Assembly (NCBI RefSeq): GCF_000466685.1
Contig: NZ_ANNG01000007.1
Span: 1-60,505 of the forward strand
Length of the DNA stretch: 60,505 bases
Direction of reading: 5' to 3'
From: Campylobacter concisus UNSWCS
GTDB taxonomy: Bacteria > Campylobacterota > Campylobacteria > Campylobacterales > Campylobacteraceae
Notes under the pieces: model-generated
What the model was told of the DNA's origin: nothing
What the model saw: the letters and a program-made list of their open reading frames with translations, nothing else
Database searches by the model: none
Made by a program: the position numbers and the translations under genes
Shown: piece by piece, positions 22,995 through 30,687 of the stretch
Layout of the letters: each line of letters opens with the position of its first letter
Position numbering within the stretch: position 1 is the first letter of the stretch

Positions 22995-23326
22995 ATACTT
23001 ATCCTAGCTATCCGCCGATCGTCGTAGGTTCGTCGAGGACCTTACGCAATCCTACGCATAGAAGCTCAAGCGACGGCGGCTATACGATAACGCGTAAAAA
23101 ATGGACTAAGCCTAAAAGCTCGTATAGTTTAAATTACCCAGCCCTAAACGCGGAGCAGTTCAAAATTTTAAGAGATTTTTTCGTAGAAAATCAAGGGCAG
23201 GCTTTTAAATTTCGTTATCCGCTGGAGGACGAAACTAAAATTTGCGTATTTTCTATGGACGATTTAAAAGCCGACGACAATATGCAAAACCACTGCGCGG
23301 TAAAAGTGGAGATAGTAGAGATATGA
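22991..23326 (+). CDS. Minor tail protein, lambda M-like
   Basis: A 111-residue phage minor tail protein of the lambda gpM type, with the characteristic middle 'YSLNYPALNAEQFKILRDFF' and 'GQAFKFRYPLED'. It sits between the tape measure and L-like genes as in lambda. The GTG start overlaps the tape measure stop (GTGA), and its TGA overlaps the next ATG. It contributes to the tail-tip complex. The frame is intact. Confidence 0.8.
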   Translation: MNTYPSYPPIVVGSSRTLRNPTHRSSSDGGYTITRKKWTKPKSSYSLNYPALNAEQFKILRDFFVENQGQAFKFRYPLEDETKICVFSMDDLKADDNMQNHCAVKVEIVEI

Positions 23327-23934
23327 AGCTAACTACGATAAAGGATTTAAACGCCGCGGCTTCAGATAGCGCGCTTTTAGTAGGGCTTGAAATTTTTATC
23401 CCCAAAACGCCTACGGTACGCATAATAAACAATAGCGAGAATATAACCTTTAGAGGGGAAGAGTTCGTGGCGTTTCCTTTTAGTATAGGAGAAATCCAAA
23501 CGGCTAAGGGCGAAATACCGCAATTTAATCTAAGTATCGATAACACTAGCCGAGCTATGCAAAATTATATAAACTCTTACGATAACTACGTAAAAACGCA
23601 CGGCGCGGAAAACTCTACTATTAAAGCCAAAATTTACGTGATTAATACAAAAGATTTAAGCGAACCGGTGCTTGAGGAGTTTTTCGAGCTTACCGACTTT
23701 AGCTCCGATAGTAAGGCCGTAACCTTTAATTTGGGCGCGGGCAATCTCTTTAATATGAGCTATCCGCCGCGCAAGATGTATAAGGATTATTGCGTATTTA
23801 AATTTAAAGGCGAAGAGTGCGGTTATAACTGACCAGAAACTAGTTGCAACAAAACCTTGGCTAGCTGCAGGGCTAAAAATAATTCGGTGCGCTTTGGCGG
23901 GTTCTTGGGAATTGCGGGCGGGTATAAAAAATGA
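23323..23934 (+). pseudogene. Minor tail protein, lambda L-like, in-frame TGA
   Basis: The first 169 codons (MKLTTIKDLNAAASDSALLV ... FKGEECGYN) stop at TGA 23830-23832. The same frame continues PETSCNKTLASCRAKNN, then SVRFGGFLGIAGGYKK, and ends at 23932-23934, overlapping the next ATG. That continuation carries the Cys residues and RFGGF phrase expected at the end of L-like tail-tip proteins, whose Cys residues bind an iron-sulfur cluster. A Gly codon (GGA) is the likeliest ancestor of the TGA. As it stands the product lacks two of the clustered cysteines. Confidence 0.75.
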
Positions 23935-24293
23935 CGATAAGGGATTTAATAGGCGCTCCGTTTGAGGAAATGGACTGCTTTGCTTTGGTGAGAAAGTGCT
24001 ACGAGATAGAGCGCGGCGTAATCATACCGCCGGCGCGCGCTCCGCACGATAGAGCTAAACTCGTATTTAGCGAATTTCTAGACGAAATTTCGAAAAACTG
24101 GCATAGAGTAGAAAAGCGCAAAGGCGTCTGCGTAGCTTTGCGTTACGACATAAATCACCCTAAAATAGTAACGCATTTCGGATATTTAATCGACGAAGAG
24201 CATATTTTACATACCACGTCGCAAACGGGCGCTATCGTAGAACGGCTAGCTAATTACGAAAAGTTGATAGAGGGCTATTATGACCGAAAATAA
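23931..24293 (+). CDS. NlpC/P60-type tail assembly protein, lambda K-like
   Basis: 120 residues with an NlpC/P60 cysteine peptidase outline: DCFALVRKCYE (residues 15-25, Cys16 as nucleophile) and a His-containing HFGYLIDEEHILHTT segment. Such tail-tip proteins are thought to cleave host peptidoglycan during DNA entry, or to process tail components. It lacks the extra N-terminal JAB domain of lambda K. It overlaps the L-like and TipJ genes at both ends. The frame is intact. Confidence 0.8.
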   Translation: MTIRDLIGAPFEEMDCFALVRKCYEIERGVIIPPARAPHDRAKLVFSEFLDEISKNWHRVEKRKGVCVALRYDINHPKIVTHFGYLIDEEHILHTTSQTGAIVERLANYEKLIEGYYDRK

Positions 24294-24615
24294 AATAATA
24301 ACCTACAATAACGTTTTAAATCCCTTAGATAGAACGATACTAGCTAGCGGAGAGTATAAAAATATCGACGAAATTCTAAAGGAATTAAAATACGATAACG
24401 AAATTTACGATCTCGTAATTTCTAAAAATAGCGTTATACAAAGCGGCTTTTTCGAGCTTGAAAACGGCGACGTAGTAAATATCGCTATCGTGCCTAAAGG
24501 CAGAGGCGGAGGTGGTAAAAAGATTCTAGGCATCGTGGCTTCTATCGCTATCGCTATCGCTATCGCTATCGCTATCGCTATCGCTGCACCTTATGCGGCT
24601 GCGGGCATGTTATGA
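24280..24615 (+). CDS. TipJ tail-tip protein, N-terminal part (premature TGA)
   Basis: The first 111 codons have a ubiquitin-like N-terminus (NVLNPLDRTILASGEYKNID; ENGDVVNIAIVPKG), a Gly-rich linker and a hydrophobic segment containing (Ile-Ala)7 encoded by a 6-base tandem repeat. The frame ends at TGA 24613-24615 after AAAGML. It then continues in the same frame (TVIGGTGAMAAGLGTYALAA...) through the long downstream ORF. In related phages the two parts are one central tail-tip protein. It overlaps the K-like gene by 14 bases. Confidence 0.75.
   Translation: MTENKIITYNNVLNPLDRTILASGEYKNIDEILKELKYDNEIYDLVISKNSVIQSGFFELENGDVVNIAIVPKGRGGGGKKILGIVASIAIAIAIAIAIAIAAPYAAAGML
24544..24585 (+). repeat. 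Seven tandem copies of ATCGCT
   Basis: A perfect hexanucleotide microsatellite inside the TipJ hydrophobic segment, encoding alternating Ile and Ala. Because the unit is 6 bases, changes in copy number preserve the frame and would lengthen or shorten the hydrophobic stretch by two residues. Confidence 0.9.
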
Positions 24616-27153
24616 ACCGTCATAGGCGGAACGGGAGCTATGGCCGCTGGGCTTGGAACGTACGCGCTAGCCGCTGGTATCGCTGTGGCTGGCAATTTGC
24701 TATTAAGTGCTATTATGCCTAAACCATCTATGCCTGGCTTTGATAGAATGGATTTTAAAAATTCCAATACCTACGGCTGGAATAAGCCTACCAACCAAGC
24801 TATGCAGGCTCAAGTAGTGCCTAAGGTTTTTGGGACACATAAAATAACTCCGCCGTTAATCGCTTCGCATATAATTAGCGATGGCGATAAGCAATATTTT
24901 AATGGTCTTTATGCGTTAAACGACGGTGAGATTAAAGATATACGAGAGATTAAGATAAATGATGAGCCGATAGAGAATTTTAAAGGCGTAACTTATGAGA
25001 TTAGAAACGGGCTTAATAACCAAAATATAATCTCTAATTTTAACGATACTAGCTACGATAAGAATATAGGCAAAAAGCTAAACCCCGATTTATCTTACTC
25101 TTTAGCGCAAACGGACGGTAATTTCGTAACGAGCCTATCCGTAACTCTAGTTTTCCCTCGCGGGCTTTATTACGCTAACGATAACGGCGGGCTTGACGGA
25201 TACTCGGTAAACGTGAGGGTAGAATACTCCGCCGACGGCAAAAACTGGACGCCGATAACGGGGCAAACCATTTCAGCTGCGCAGACTTCTACTTTTAGGC
25301 GAGTCTTTAGGGTGGGTAACTTACCGCCCAATAAATATAACATTAGGGCTAAATTTGAAACCGCGCCCAATACCGGCAGCCGTTACGCAAGCGATTGTTA
25401 TTTGGAATATGTAACCGAAACCGTAAGCGACGATTTTATTTATCCTAAAACCGCGCTTCTAGCTATTAGGGCGTTAGCGACCGATCAGTTAAACGGCGGA
25501 GCACCTAGGATTAGCGCGGTCGTAACGGCTAATAGCGATAATCCCTCTCATATCTGCCGTAAAATTTTAGAAGATAGCGGCGTGGAGAGTTTGCGCATAA
25601 TGCCTAGTTTTAACGAATGGGCTAATTTTTGCGAAGAAAAGAGCTTAAAATGTAATATCGTATTCGATAGCGAATTAAGCGTTAGAAAGGCCTTAGATAC
25701 GGTTAGCTTGCTAGGTCGCGCGTCCGTGCTTCAAGCGGGTTCTAAATTCGACGTAATAATAGAAAAAGCGGGGCTAATTCCCGCTCAAAGCTTTTTGTTC
25801 GGTATGGGGAATATCTTAAGCGATACGTTTAAGCAAAATTTCCTCCCTTTGGTAGATAGGGCGAATTTTATCGAGATAACTTATTACGATAAAAATAAAG
25901 ATTACGAGCCTTCCGTCGTTTCGGCCGGACAAATAGCCGCCGATAATTCGCGCGTAAGCAATAAAAGCTCCGTTACGCTGGTAGGCTGCACGGACGAGGC
26001 GCAGGCTAGAGCTTACGGACGCTTTACTTTAAATTGCAACCGCTATTTAACCGAGATGATAGAATTTGAAGCCGACAAAGATAGTTTAGTTTGCAGATAC
26101 GGCGATATTATCAAAGTTAGCCACGATACGCCTCAATACGGCTTTAGCGGTAGGTTGTTAGAAGATAGCGGCGCGGATTTCGTTATTTTAGATAGAGATT
26201 TAGATACCGTAGGCGGCGTAAAATACGCTATTCAAATCAAAAACGACGTAAACGAGATCAAAGAGTTTGAGATTTTAGAAATCCTAGCTCCGAATAAACT
26301 AAGGCTGAATTTAAACGGAATCGTCTTTAGAAAATACGACAACTACGCATTCGGCGAGATTAATAAGGCTTCTAAATTATACCGAATTTTAAAGATAGCT
26401 ACTTCGGGCGAATTTACGTGCCATATTACGGCGATAGAATACAACGAGGATATTTACGACGATAGAGAAAATATAAGCGTTACGGACTATTCGTCGCTGG
26501 GCGTGCGGAATCTAAGAATAAGCGAATATTTAAAATACGATACGGCCAAAAATATAAAAACTATGCTAGCTCTAGCTTGGAGCGGCAATTCGCTGTTTTA
26601 TTTCGTAACTTACAAAAGCGCTAGCGAAGAACGAACAATAAATGTCTTTAATAGCGCATTCGAGTTTGAAGCCAAAGAGGGCGAAACCTACGAAATAACG
26701 GTAAAAGACGGCGCGGGCAATAGCGCGGGTAAGATTTATAACGTTTTAGGCAAGCTTTACCCGCCGGGACCGGTAGAGAATCTAAAAGCGGCCGAGCTAA
26801 GGGACGTTTGGGCTTTAAGCTGGGATTATTTACCGCCGCTAGATTTTAAGGAATTCGAAATTTACGAAGACGGCGCGCCGGTAGCAAAAACGGCTTTAAA
26901 TAGATTCGATATGCCTAAGACTAAATTAAACTCTAAATTAAGCGTGATCGCGGTCGATACTAGCGGCATAAGAAGCGATGCGGCAAATTTAGATTTAAAC
27001 GTTACGCCGTTAGCGGACGTAGAGGGTTTTAATAGTATCTACGAAGATAATAAGAATTTGGCTTTTTGGCGCGATACGGGCGAAAATTACGAAATACGAA
27101 AAGGTTTAAAAGCGGTCACTACTCAAACATCAATGCAAATTTTGAAAACCTAA
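24616..27153 (+). CDS. TipJ host-specificity protein, main part, truncated at 3' end
   Basis: An open frame of about 840 codons (first ATG 24640). It begins with a hydrophobic LGTYALAAGIAVAGNLLLSA segment and proceeds through the J-protein core (YGWNKPTNQAMQAQVVPKVF; IKEINDEP-like loops; ICRKILEDSGVESLRIMPSF) to fibronectin-like beta sandwiches near 700-830 (PPGPVENLKAAELRDVWALS). J-type proteins form the central tail tip and bind the receptor. The normal C-terminus is missing. After YEIRKG the frame runs into about 14 foreign codons from the adjoining adhesin gene and stops. Confidence 0.8.
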   Translation, partial: TVIGGTGAMAAGLGTYALAAGIAVAGNLLLSAIMPKPSMPGFDRMDFKNSNTYGWNKPTNQAMQAQVVPKVFGTHKITPPLIASHIISDGDKQYFNGLYALNDGEIKDIREIKINDEPIENFKGVTYEIRNGLNNQNIISNFNDTSYDKNIGKKLNPDLSYSLAQTDGNFVTSLSVTLVFPRGLYYANDNGGLDGYSVNVRVEYSADGKNWTPITGQTISAAQTSTFRRVFRVGNLPPNKYNIRAKFETAPNTGSRYASDCYLEYVTETVSDDFIYPKTALLAIRALATDQLNGGAPRISAVVTANSDNPSHICRKILEDSGVESLRIMPSFNEWANFCEEKSLKCNIVFDSELSVRKALDTVSLLGRASVLQAGSKFDVIIEKAGLIPAQSFLFGMGNILSDTFKQNFLPLVDRANFIEITYYDKNKDYEPSVVSAGQIAADNSRVSNKSSVTLVGCTDEAQARAYGRFTLNCNRYLTEMIEFEADKDSLVCRYGDIIKVSHDTPQYGFSGRLLEDSGADFVILDRDLDTVGGVKYAIQIKNDVNEIKEFEILEILAPNKLRLNLNGIVFRKYDNYAFGEINKASKLYRILKIATSGEFTCHITAIEYNEDIYDDRENISVTDYSSLGVRNLRISEYLKYDTAKNIKTMLALAWSGNSLFYFVTYKSASEERTINVFNSAFEFEAKEGETYEITVKDGAGNSAGKIYNVLGKLYPPGPVENLKAAELRDVWALSWDYLPPLDFKEFEIYEDGAPVAKTALNRFDMPKTKLNSKLSVIAVDTSGIRSDAANLDLNVTPLADVEGFNSIYEDNKNLAFWRDTGENYEIRKGLKAVTTQTSMQILKT

Positions 27154-28109
27154 GCTCTCAAGCAAATGCAAGTGCAGAGGCTTTTACAAATGTAAGCGGT
27201 GGCGCAAGCGAGGAGGGCTTTAGTCTTGATACACTTGCGGCTGCGATAGATAATGCATATAACAATATATTGCCGCAGCCACTAGAAGTATCTGTTACGG
27301 CAGTGGATGATAACGTAGTGACTGGAAATACAGACGAATCAGTAAGTCGCCATATCGATGTTGGAGATAATATCTTAGAACACAATGTTTCTGAAAGAAC
27401 AGGTCTGCATATCACAAACGATAACACTCCAACTTTAATAGGTAAAGCTACTGCAAACTCTACTATAAGCATATTTGATGGCGAAGGTGAAAATGCACCA
27501 CTGCTTGGCACGACAACTACTGATAATGATGGCAACTGGTCATACACACCAACTTCACCTTTAGCTGATGGCGATCATAAATTTACAATTGAAGCCAGCA
27601 AAGTAGCTGCAAATGGCGAAGAGCTAAAAGCTACTAGCACACAAGAGATAACTGTTGATACAGTAAATAATCAACTAAGTATTGATAGCATCAAGGTTGA
27701 TCACTTTGATGATTTAAGAGATTTTCACATGTTTAGATATCCTGATAGTATAACTAGTCATATAGATGATAGCACTCTTATCAATAGCCCAAATGATCTT
27801 GATTGGACGCCAACTATAACTGGTAAGGCTGAAGCCTTTGCTGACGTTAATCTTGAAATCTGGATGAAGCCAGCTCTTTGGGAACCACTTAATGCTCCAG
27901 ACAAATTCCTTACATCAATATCAGTTAAAGCTGATGAAAATGGCAACTGGAAAGCTGAGAATATAGATTTTAAAGATAAGGCATATTTCGATCAAGGTTA
28001 TGAAATAAAAGTTGCTTCTAGCGTTGATGAAGCAGGAAATGTTGCTGATTTAAGCACACCTACCACATTTTATTTTCCAGTTCCTACACCTCCAGAAGAT
28101 CACCTATAA
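27117..28109 (+). pseudogene. 3' remnant of an Ig-like repeat adhesin
   Basis: About 330 codons with host-like codon use, lacking a start and N-terminus. It contains one clear Ig-like module of the bacterial adhesin type (about 27,420-27,660; PTLIGKATANSTISIFDGEG, DNDGNWSYTPTSPLADGDHK), a second related module (TPTITGKAEAFADVNLEIWM ... ENGNWKAENIDF) and a short Pro-rich end. Large proteins of this kind are cell-surface or type I-secreted adhesins. The upstream part is replaced by phage tail-tip sequence. Translation from the in-frame ATG at 27066 would give a phage-adhesin chimera of 347 aa. Confidence 0.7.
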
Positions 28110-28121
28110 TCATAAATTTAA

Positions 28122-28142
28122 TGTGGAGAGCCTCTCTCCACA
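28122..28142 (+). terminator. Hairpin after the adhesin remnant
   Basis: TGTGGAGAG-CCT-CTCTCCACA forms a perfect 9-bp stem with a 3-base loop just after the stop codon. No long T run follows, so termination strength is uncertain. Confidence 0.6.
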
Positions 28143-28221
28143 CACTTAGCCTATTTCAAATACAATTTAATCCATTTAATAATCCATGCTAACATTTCAA
28201 AAATTTATTTAAGGAGAGTAG

Positions 28222-28599
28222 ATGAAAAAAATTTTACTTTTAGGAGCCGTTTGTTGCATGTTGTCAGCTGATGTTAAAACTGTTAATATAAGTCCAGATG
28301 AGATCAAAAAATATGATCAGATCGTTGATATTAGAACTCCATCTGAATGGCAAGAGACTGGCATCATAGCTGGTGCGAAGACCATCACTTTTGATCCAAG
28401 TAACAAGAGTGCATTTTTAGATGAGCTTTCAAAAGCGGTTGATATCAAAAAGCCTATCGCTCTTGTTTGTAGAAGTGGCAGAAGAAGCACAGCAGCAGCT
28501 ACAGCGATAGATAGCACAGATCTTAAGATTATAAATTTAGATGGTGGCATGAGTAGTTTGATCGAGCAAGGCTACAAAACTACACCTTATAAAAAATAG
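28222..28599 (+). CDS. Periplasmic rhodanese-like sulfurtransferase
   Basis: 125 residues: a signal peptide (about 1-16, MKKILLLGAVCCMLSA) followed by one rhodanese domain. DIRTPSEW (36-43) and the active-site loop CRSGRRS (83-89, Cys83) are intact. It would transfer sulfane sulfur in the periplasm; single-domain exported rhodaneses are common in Campylobacterota. An AAGGAG site precedes the ATG. It stands alone, between the adhesin remnant and dps. Confidence 0.85.
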   Translation: MKKILLLGAVCCMLSADVKTVNISPDEIKKYDQIVDIRTPSEWQETGIIAGAKTITFDPSNKSAFLDELSKAVDIKKPIALVCRSGRRSTAAATAIDSTDLKIINLDGGMSSLIEQGYKTTPYKK

Positions 28600-28682
28600 A
28601 CAAATCTCTAAATTCTACATTTGGCTACAAGATAAATTTATTTTGTAGCCAAAATTTATACTAAATAATAAAATTTATTATT

Positions 28683-28701
28683 TGATTAACCAGTGATTAA
28701 C
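28683..28701 (+). promoter_or_regulatory. Direct repeat overlapping the dps -35 region
   Basis: TGATTAAC occurs at 28683-28690 and 28694-28701. The starts are 11 bases apart, so both copies face the same side of the helix. The second copy ends 10 bases before TATAAT (28712-28717), the dps -10 box. A regulator-binding site is likely; its identity is unknown. Confidence 0.5.
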
Positions 28702-28711
28702 TCTAAGTCAA

Positions 28712-28717
28712 TATAAT
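28712..28717 (+). promoter_or_regulatory. -10 box of dps
   Basis: TATAAT lies 35 bases upstream of the ATG, with an AGGAG ribosome-binding site between. It matches the Campylobacter sigma-70 consensus, which relies on the -10 element and AT-rich upstream DNA. Confidence 0.65.
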
Positions 28718-28751
28718 TTCATCACATTTAAACAATAAAGAAGGAGACAAA

Positions 28752-29186
28752 ATGTCAAAAGTTATTTTACAGTTAAACACAATTCAGGCTGATGCAAATG
28801 CACTTTATATCAAATTTCACGATCTTCACTGGAATGTAAAAGGTATTCAATTTTTTAGCGTCCACGAGTATACTGAAAAAGCTTATGAGGATATGAGTGA
28901 GATTTTTGATGATGCAGCTGAGAGAGCTCTTATGCTTGGCGGCAGACCTATCGTCAAGGCTGAGGAGCTAGCAAAAGTCGCTCACATCAAACACGAGCCA
29001 AAAGAGAGCTACACACCAACTGAAGTTTTAGAGATCGTTTTGGCTGATTACAAGCACCTTTTGGGCGAGTTTAAAAAGCTTGATGAGCTTGCAGAGGGTG
29101 ACACAACAACTCAGATGTACGCACAAGATCAAATAGCTAAATTTGAAAAAGCCATCTGGATGCTAAACGCAACACTTGGTAAATAA
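28752..29186 (+). CDS. dps: Dps-family mini-ferritin
   Basis: 144 residues, the normal size for Dps. LHWNVKG (25-31, His26), SVHEY (36-40, His38) and the acidic helix YEDMSEIFDDAAER give the inter-subunit ferroxidase site. The protein forms a 12-mer shell that oxidises iron with hydrogen peroxide and stores it, protecting DNA. It has its own promoter, overlapped by paired TGATTAAC repeats, and a strong terminator, so it is monocistronic. The N-terminus lacks the Lys-rich tail linked to DNA binding in E. coli Dps. Confidence 0.92.
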   Translation: MSKVILQLNTIQADANALYIKFHDLHWNVKGIQFFSVHEYTEKAYEDMSEIFDDAAERALMLGGRPIVKAEELAKVAHIKHEPKESYTPTEVLEIVLADYKHLLGEFKKLDELAEGDTTTQMYAQDQIAKFEKAIWMLNATLGK

Positions 29187-29190
29187 TCAT

Positions 29191-29208
29191 AGCGGGAGCT
29201 CTCCCGCT
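29191..29208 (+). terminator. Rho-independent terminator after dps
   Basis: AGCGGGAG-CT-CTCCCGCT followed by TTT, five bases after the stop codon. Confidence 0.8.
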
Positions 29209-29269
29209 TTACCCTAAATAAATTCCACCTTTTGGCGATATAGTTTTTATAAACTTATAGGAGCCAAAT

Positions 29270-29857
29270 ATGCAAATCAGTCAAATCGTAAGCTCATACA
29301 ACACTTCAAGCGTAAAAGAAAATGTAAAATCAGAAATTTCACTTCACAAAGATGAAAAAGAGGTTTCTAAAAAGCAGCCTGAGGTTTCAAATTTAAGCGC
29401 GAAAGAGATCTCAAATAGCTACTTTTTGCAGTATCAAAAAGATATTACTCAAAAAGCTAGTTCAAATTTACTAGCTCAAGGTGGTCTAAGCTTTAGTGTG
29501 CCTGAAAATTTATCAGACATTTTAGCTGGACTTGATCTAGCAGGTATCGGCTATAACGGCAAAGCTCTAGGAGAGCTAAGTAGTGATGAGGCGAGCGAGC
29601 TAGTTAGTGAAAATGGCTTTTTTGGCATCGCAAATACAGCTGATAGGATAGCTGGTTTTGTGCTAAATGGCGCAGGTGATGATGTAGAGAAGCTAAAAGC
29701 CGGTAGAGATGGCGTGGCAAAGGGTTTTGAGGATGCAAAGAAAATTTGGGGTGGTGAGCTTCCTGAAATTTCACAAAAAACTATCGAAAAGACGCTTGAG
29801 ACGCTCGATAAAAAGATCGCCGAGCTTGGCGGTAATGTTTTAAACGTATCAGCCTAA
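29270..29857 (+). CDS. Conserved Campylobacter protein of unknown function, 195 aa
   Basis: A soluble protein without signal peptide. It opens MQISQIVSSYNTSSVKENVK, has a Ser/Lys-rich first 60 residues, then a helical region containing GIGYNGKALGELSSDEASEL and ENGFFGIANTADRIAGFVLN. The N-terminus recalls the start of Campylobacter proteins loosely annotated as hydrogenase-4 component G, but no catalytic motif is visible. It is monocistronic, with an AGGAG site upstream and a hairpin terminator downstream. Function unknown. Confidence 0.75.
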   Translation: MQISQIVSSYNTSSVKENVKSEISLHKDEKEVSKKQPEVSNLSAKEISNSYFLQYQKDITQKASSNLLAQGGLSFSVPENLSDILAGLDLAGIGYNGKALGELSSDEASELVSENGFFGIANTADRIAGFVLNGAGDDVEKLKAGRDGVAKGFEDAKKIWGGELPEISQKTIEKTLETLDKKIAELGGNVLNVSA

Positions 29858-29859
29858 TT

Positions 29860-29881
29860 TTCTTGGGGTCTCTCCCAAGAA
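29860..29881 (+). terminator. Terminator hairpin
   Basis: TTCTTGGG and CCCAAGAA form an 8-bp stem around a 6-base loop, beginning two bases after the stop codon of the 195-aa gene. Confidence 0.7.
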
Positions 29882-29981
29882 ATTTATACATTAATGTAAG
29901 CATAAAACTCAAATTTTAAAAACTCGCAAATTTTATTTAATCTTAAAAGCTATACTTTGCTCTTTATATTAAGGAGAAAAG

Positions 29982-30419
29982 ATGAAAGCTAAAATTTTAC
30001 TTCCTCTAGCAGTAGCCACTATGTTTTTGGGATGTTCATTTTTTGATGACAATCCGCCAGTCCGCAAGCAACCAAGACAAGCTACTAAAACTATGCCTGC
30101 AAAAAGCTCCATTAAAGGCTTCATAAAAGATGTTAGCTATAAAGATTCGAAATACTGCTACGAGATAGTAGCCAGCGATACGAAAAATAATAAGCTAAAT
30201 AAAGCAAATTTTTGTGCAAATAGATACTACTACGACAAGGGCGATCTTGTTTACGCGACTTTTTACGCAGATAAGCTCATAGACATGCTTCTTATAAAAG
30301 AAGGCGGCACTAGAGGCGCATATAATGGCATAAGAAAACCGCAAAATGAAGTAGTCGTTAAAAGAAAAAATATAAAAACAAATATCGAAGTACCAAAAGA
30401 GGAGAAAATTTCTTTTTAG
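29982..30419 (+). CDS. Small lipoprotein, 145 aa
   Basis: A lipoprotein signal (MKAKILLPLAVATMFLGC, lipobox LGC with Cys18) is followed by a basic, Pro-rich linker and a compact domain (about 45-120; IKGFIKDVSYKDSKYCYEIV, NFCANRYYYDKGDLVYATFY) that contains two cysteines. It is probably anchored to the periplasmic face of a membrane. The beta-rich domain suggests a small OB-like fold. The gene is preceded by AAGGAG. No function can be assigned. Confidence 0.7.
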   Translation: MKAKILLPLAVATMFLGCSFFDDNPPVRKQPRQATKTMPAKSSIKGFIKDVSYKDSKYCYEIVASDTKNNKLNKANFCANRYYYDKGDLVYATFYADKLIDMLLIKEGGTRGAYNGIRKPQNEVVVKRKNIKTNIEVPKEEKISF

Positions 30420-30445
30420 ATTACCGTTGATTTACTGCTAGCGTA

Positions 30446-30512
30446 TATAATTTCATCAGCAATCAAAACTAGAACTCCTTTTAAGGGGCAAAGCAACGGC
30501 CCCTTTTTCTTT
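30446..30512 (+). ncRNA. Candidate short RNA with promoter and terminator
   Basis: TATAAT at 30446-30451 lies within a Campylobacter-like promoter. About 50 bases downstream is a strong terminator (AAGGGGC ... GCCCCTT followed by T-rich sequence, 30483-30510). No start codon and coding frame lie between them. An RNA of about 55 bases beginning near 30458 is possible. Alternatively the hairpin simply terminates the lipoprotein gene. Confidence 0.35.
30483..30510 (+). terminator. Rho-independent terminator
   Basis: AAGGGGC and GCCCCTT pair in a 7-bp stem with a T-rich tail. It ends transcription of the lipoprotein gene or of the candidate short RNA. Confidence 0.75.
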
Positions 30513-30650
30513 TTACCCCCTTTTTAAAAGTCTCATTTGTAAAAGTTAAATTATCAAAATATGCCTCTTTTTGGTTAAAATCGGTAAACGATCGGTAATA
30601 AAAATGCAAAATTTTATGATTTTTTAAGCTTCATCTTAAAATTTATTGAT

Positions 30651-30656
30651 TATAAT
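30651..30656 (+). promoter_or_regulatory. -10 box of the porin gene
   Basis: TATAAT stands 32 bases before the porin ATG at 30688, in an AT-rich upstream region. Confidence 0.65.
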
Positions 30657-30687
30657 CGTCGACACAAAAACCTTAAAAGGAGAAAAA

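Larger units (their letters stand above)
1..27115. mobile_element. Defective siphovirus-like prophage (left end outside window)
   Basis: The region holds a contiguous phage gene order: recombination genes, immunity, replication, terminase, portal, MuF, scaffold, capsid, connectors, tail tube, G/GT, tape measure and tail tip. Codon use is richer in GCG, GGC and CGC than in the chromosome to the right. It ends abruptly inside the tail-tip gene near 27,115, where codon use switches to host type. No integrase, holin, endolysin or tail fibre is visible. Several genes carry nonsense or frameshift lesions, so it is probably cryptic. The right boundary is good to about 15 bases. Confidence 0.9.

Noticed and set aside
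24544-24585. CRISPR-like or phase-variable repeat
   Set aside because: It is a single 6-base microsatellite in coding sequence with no spacers, and changes in copy number cannot shift the frame.
20163-27153. Alternative genetic code or systematic stop-codon recoding in the late genes
   Set aside because: Only one stop interrupts each of three genes and two different codons (TAA, TGA) are involved. Other late genes use both normally as terminators, and no suppressor tRNA is visible. Independent nonsense mutations in a decaying prophage explain it better.
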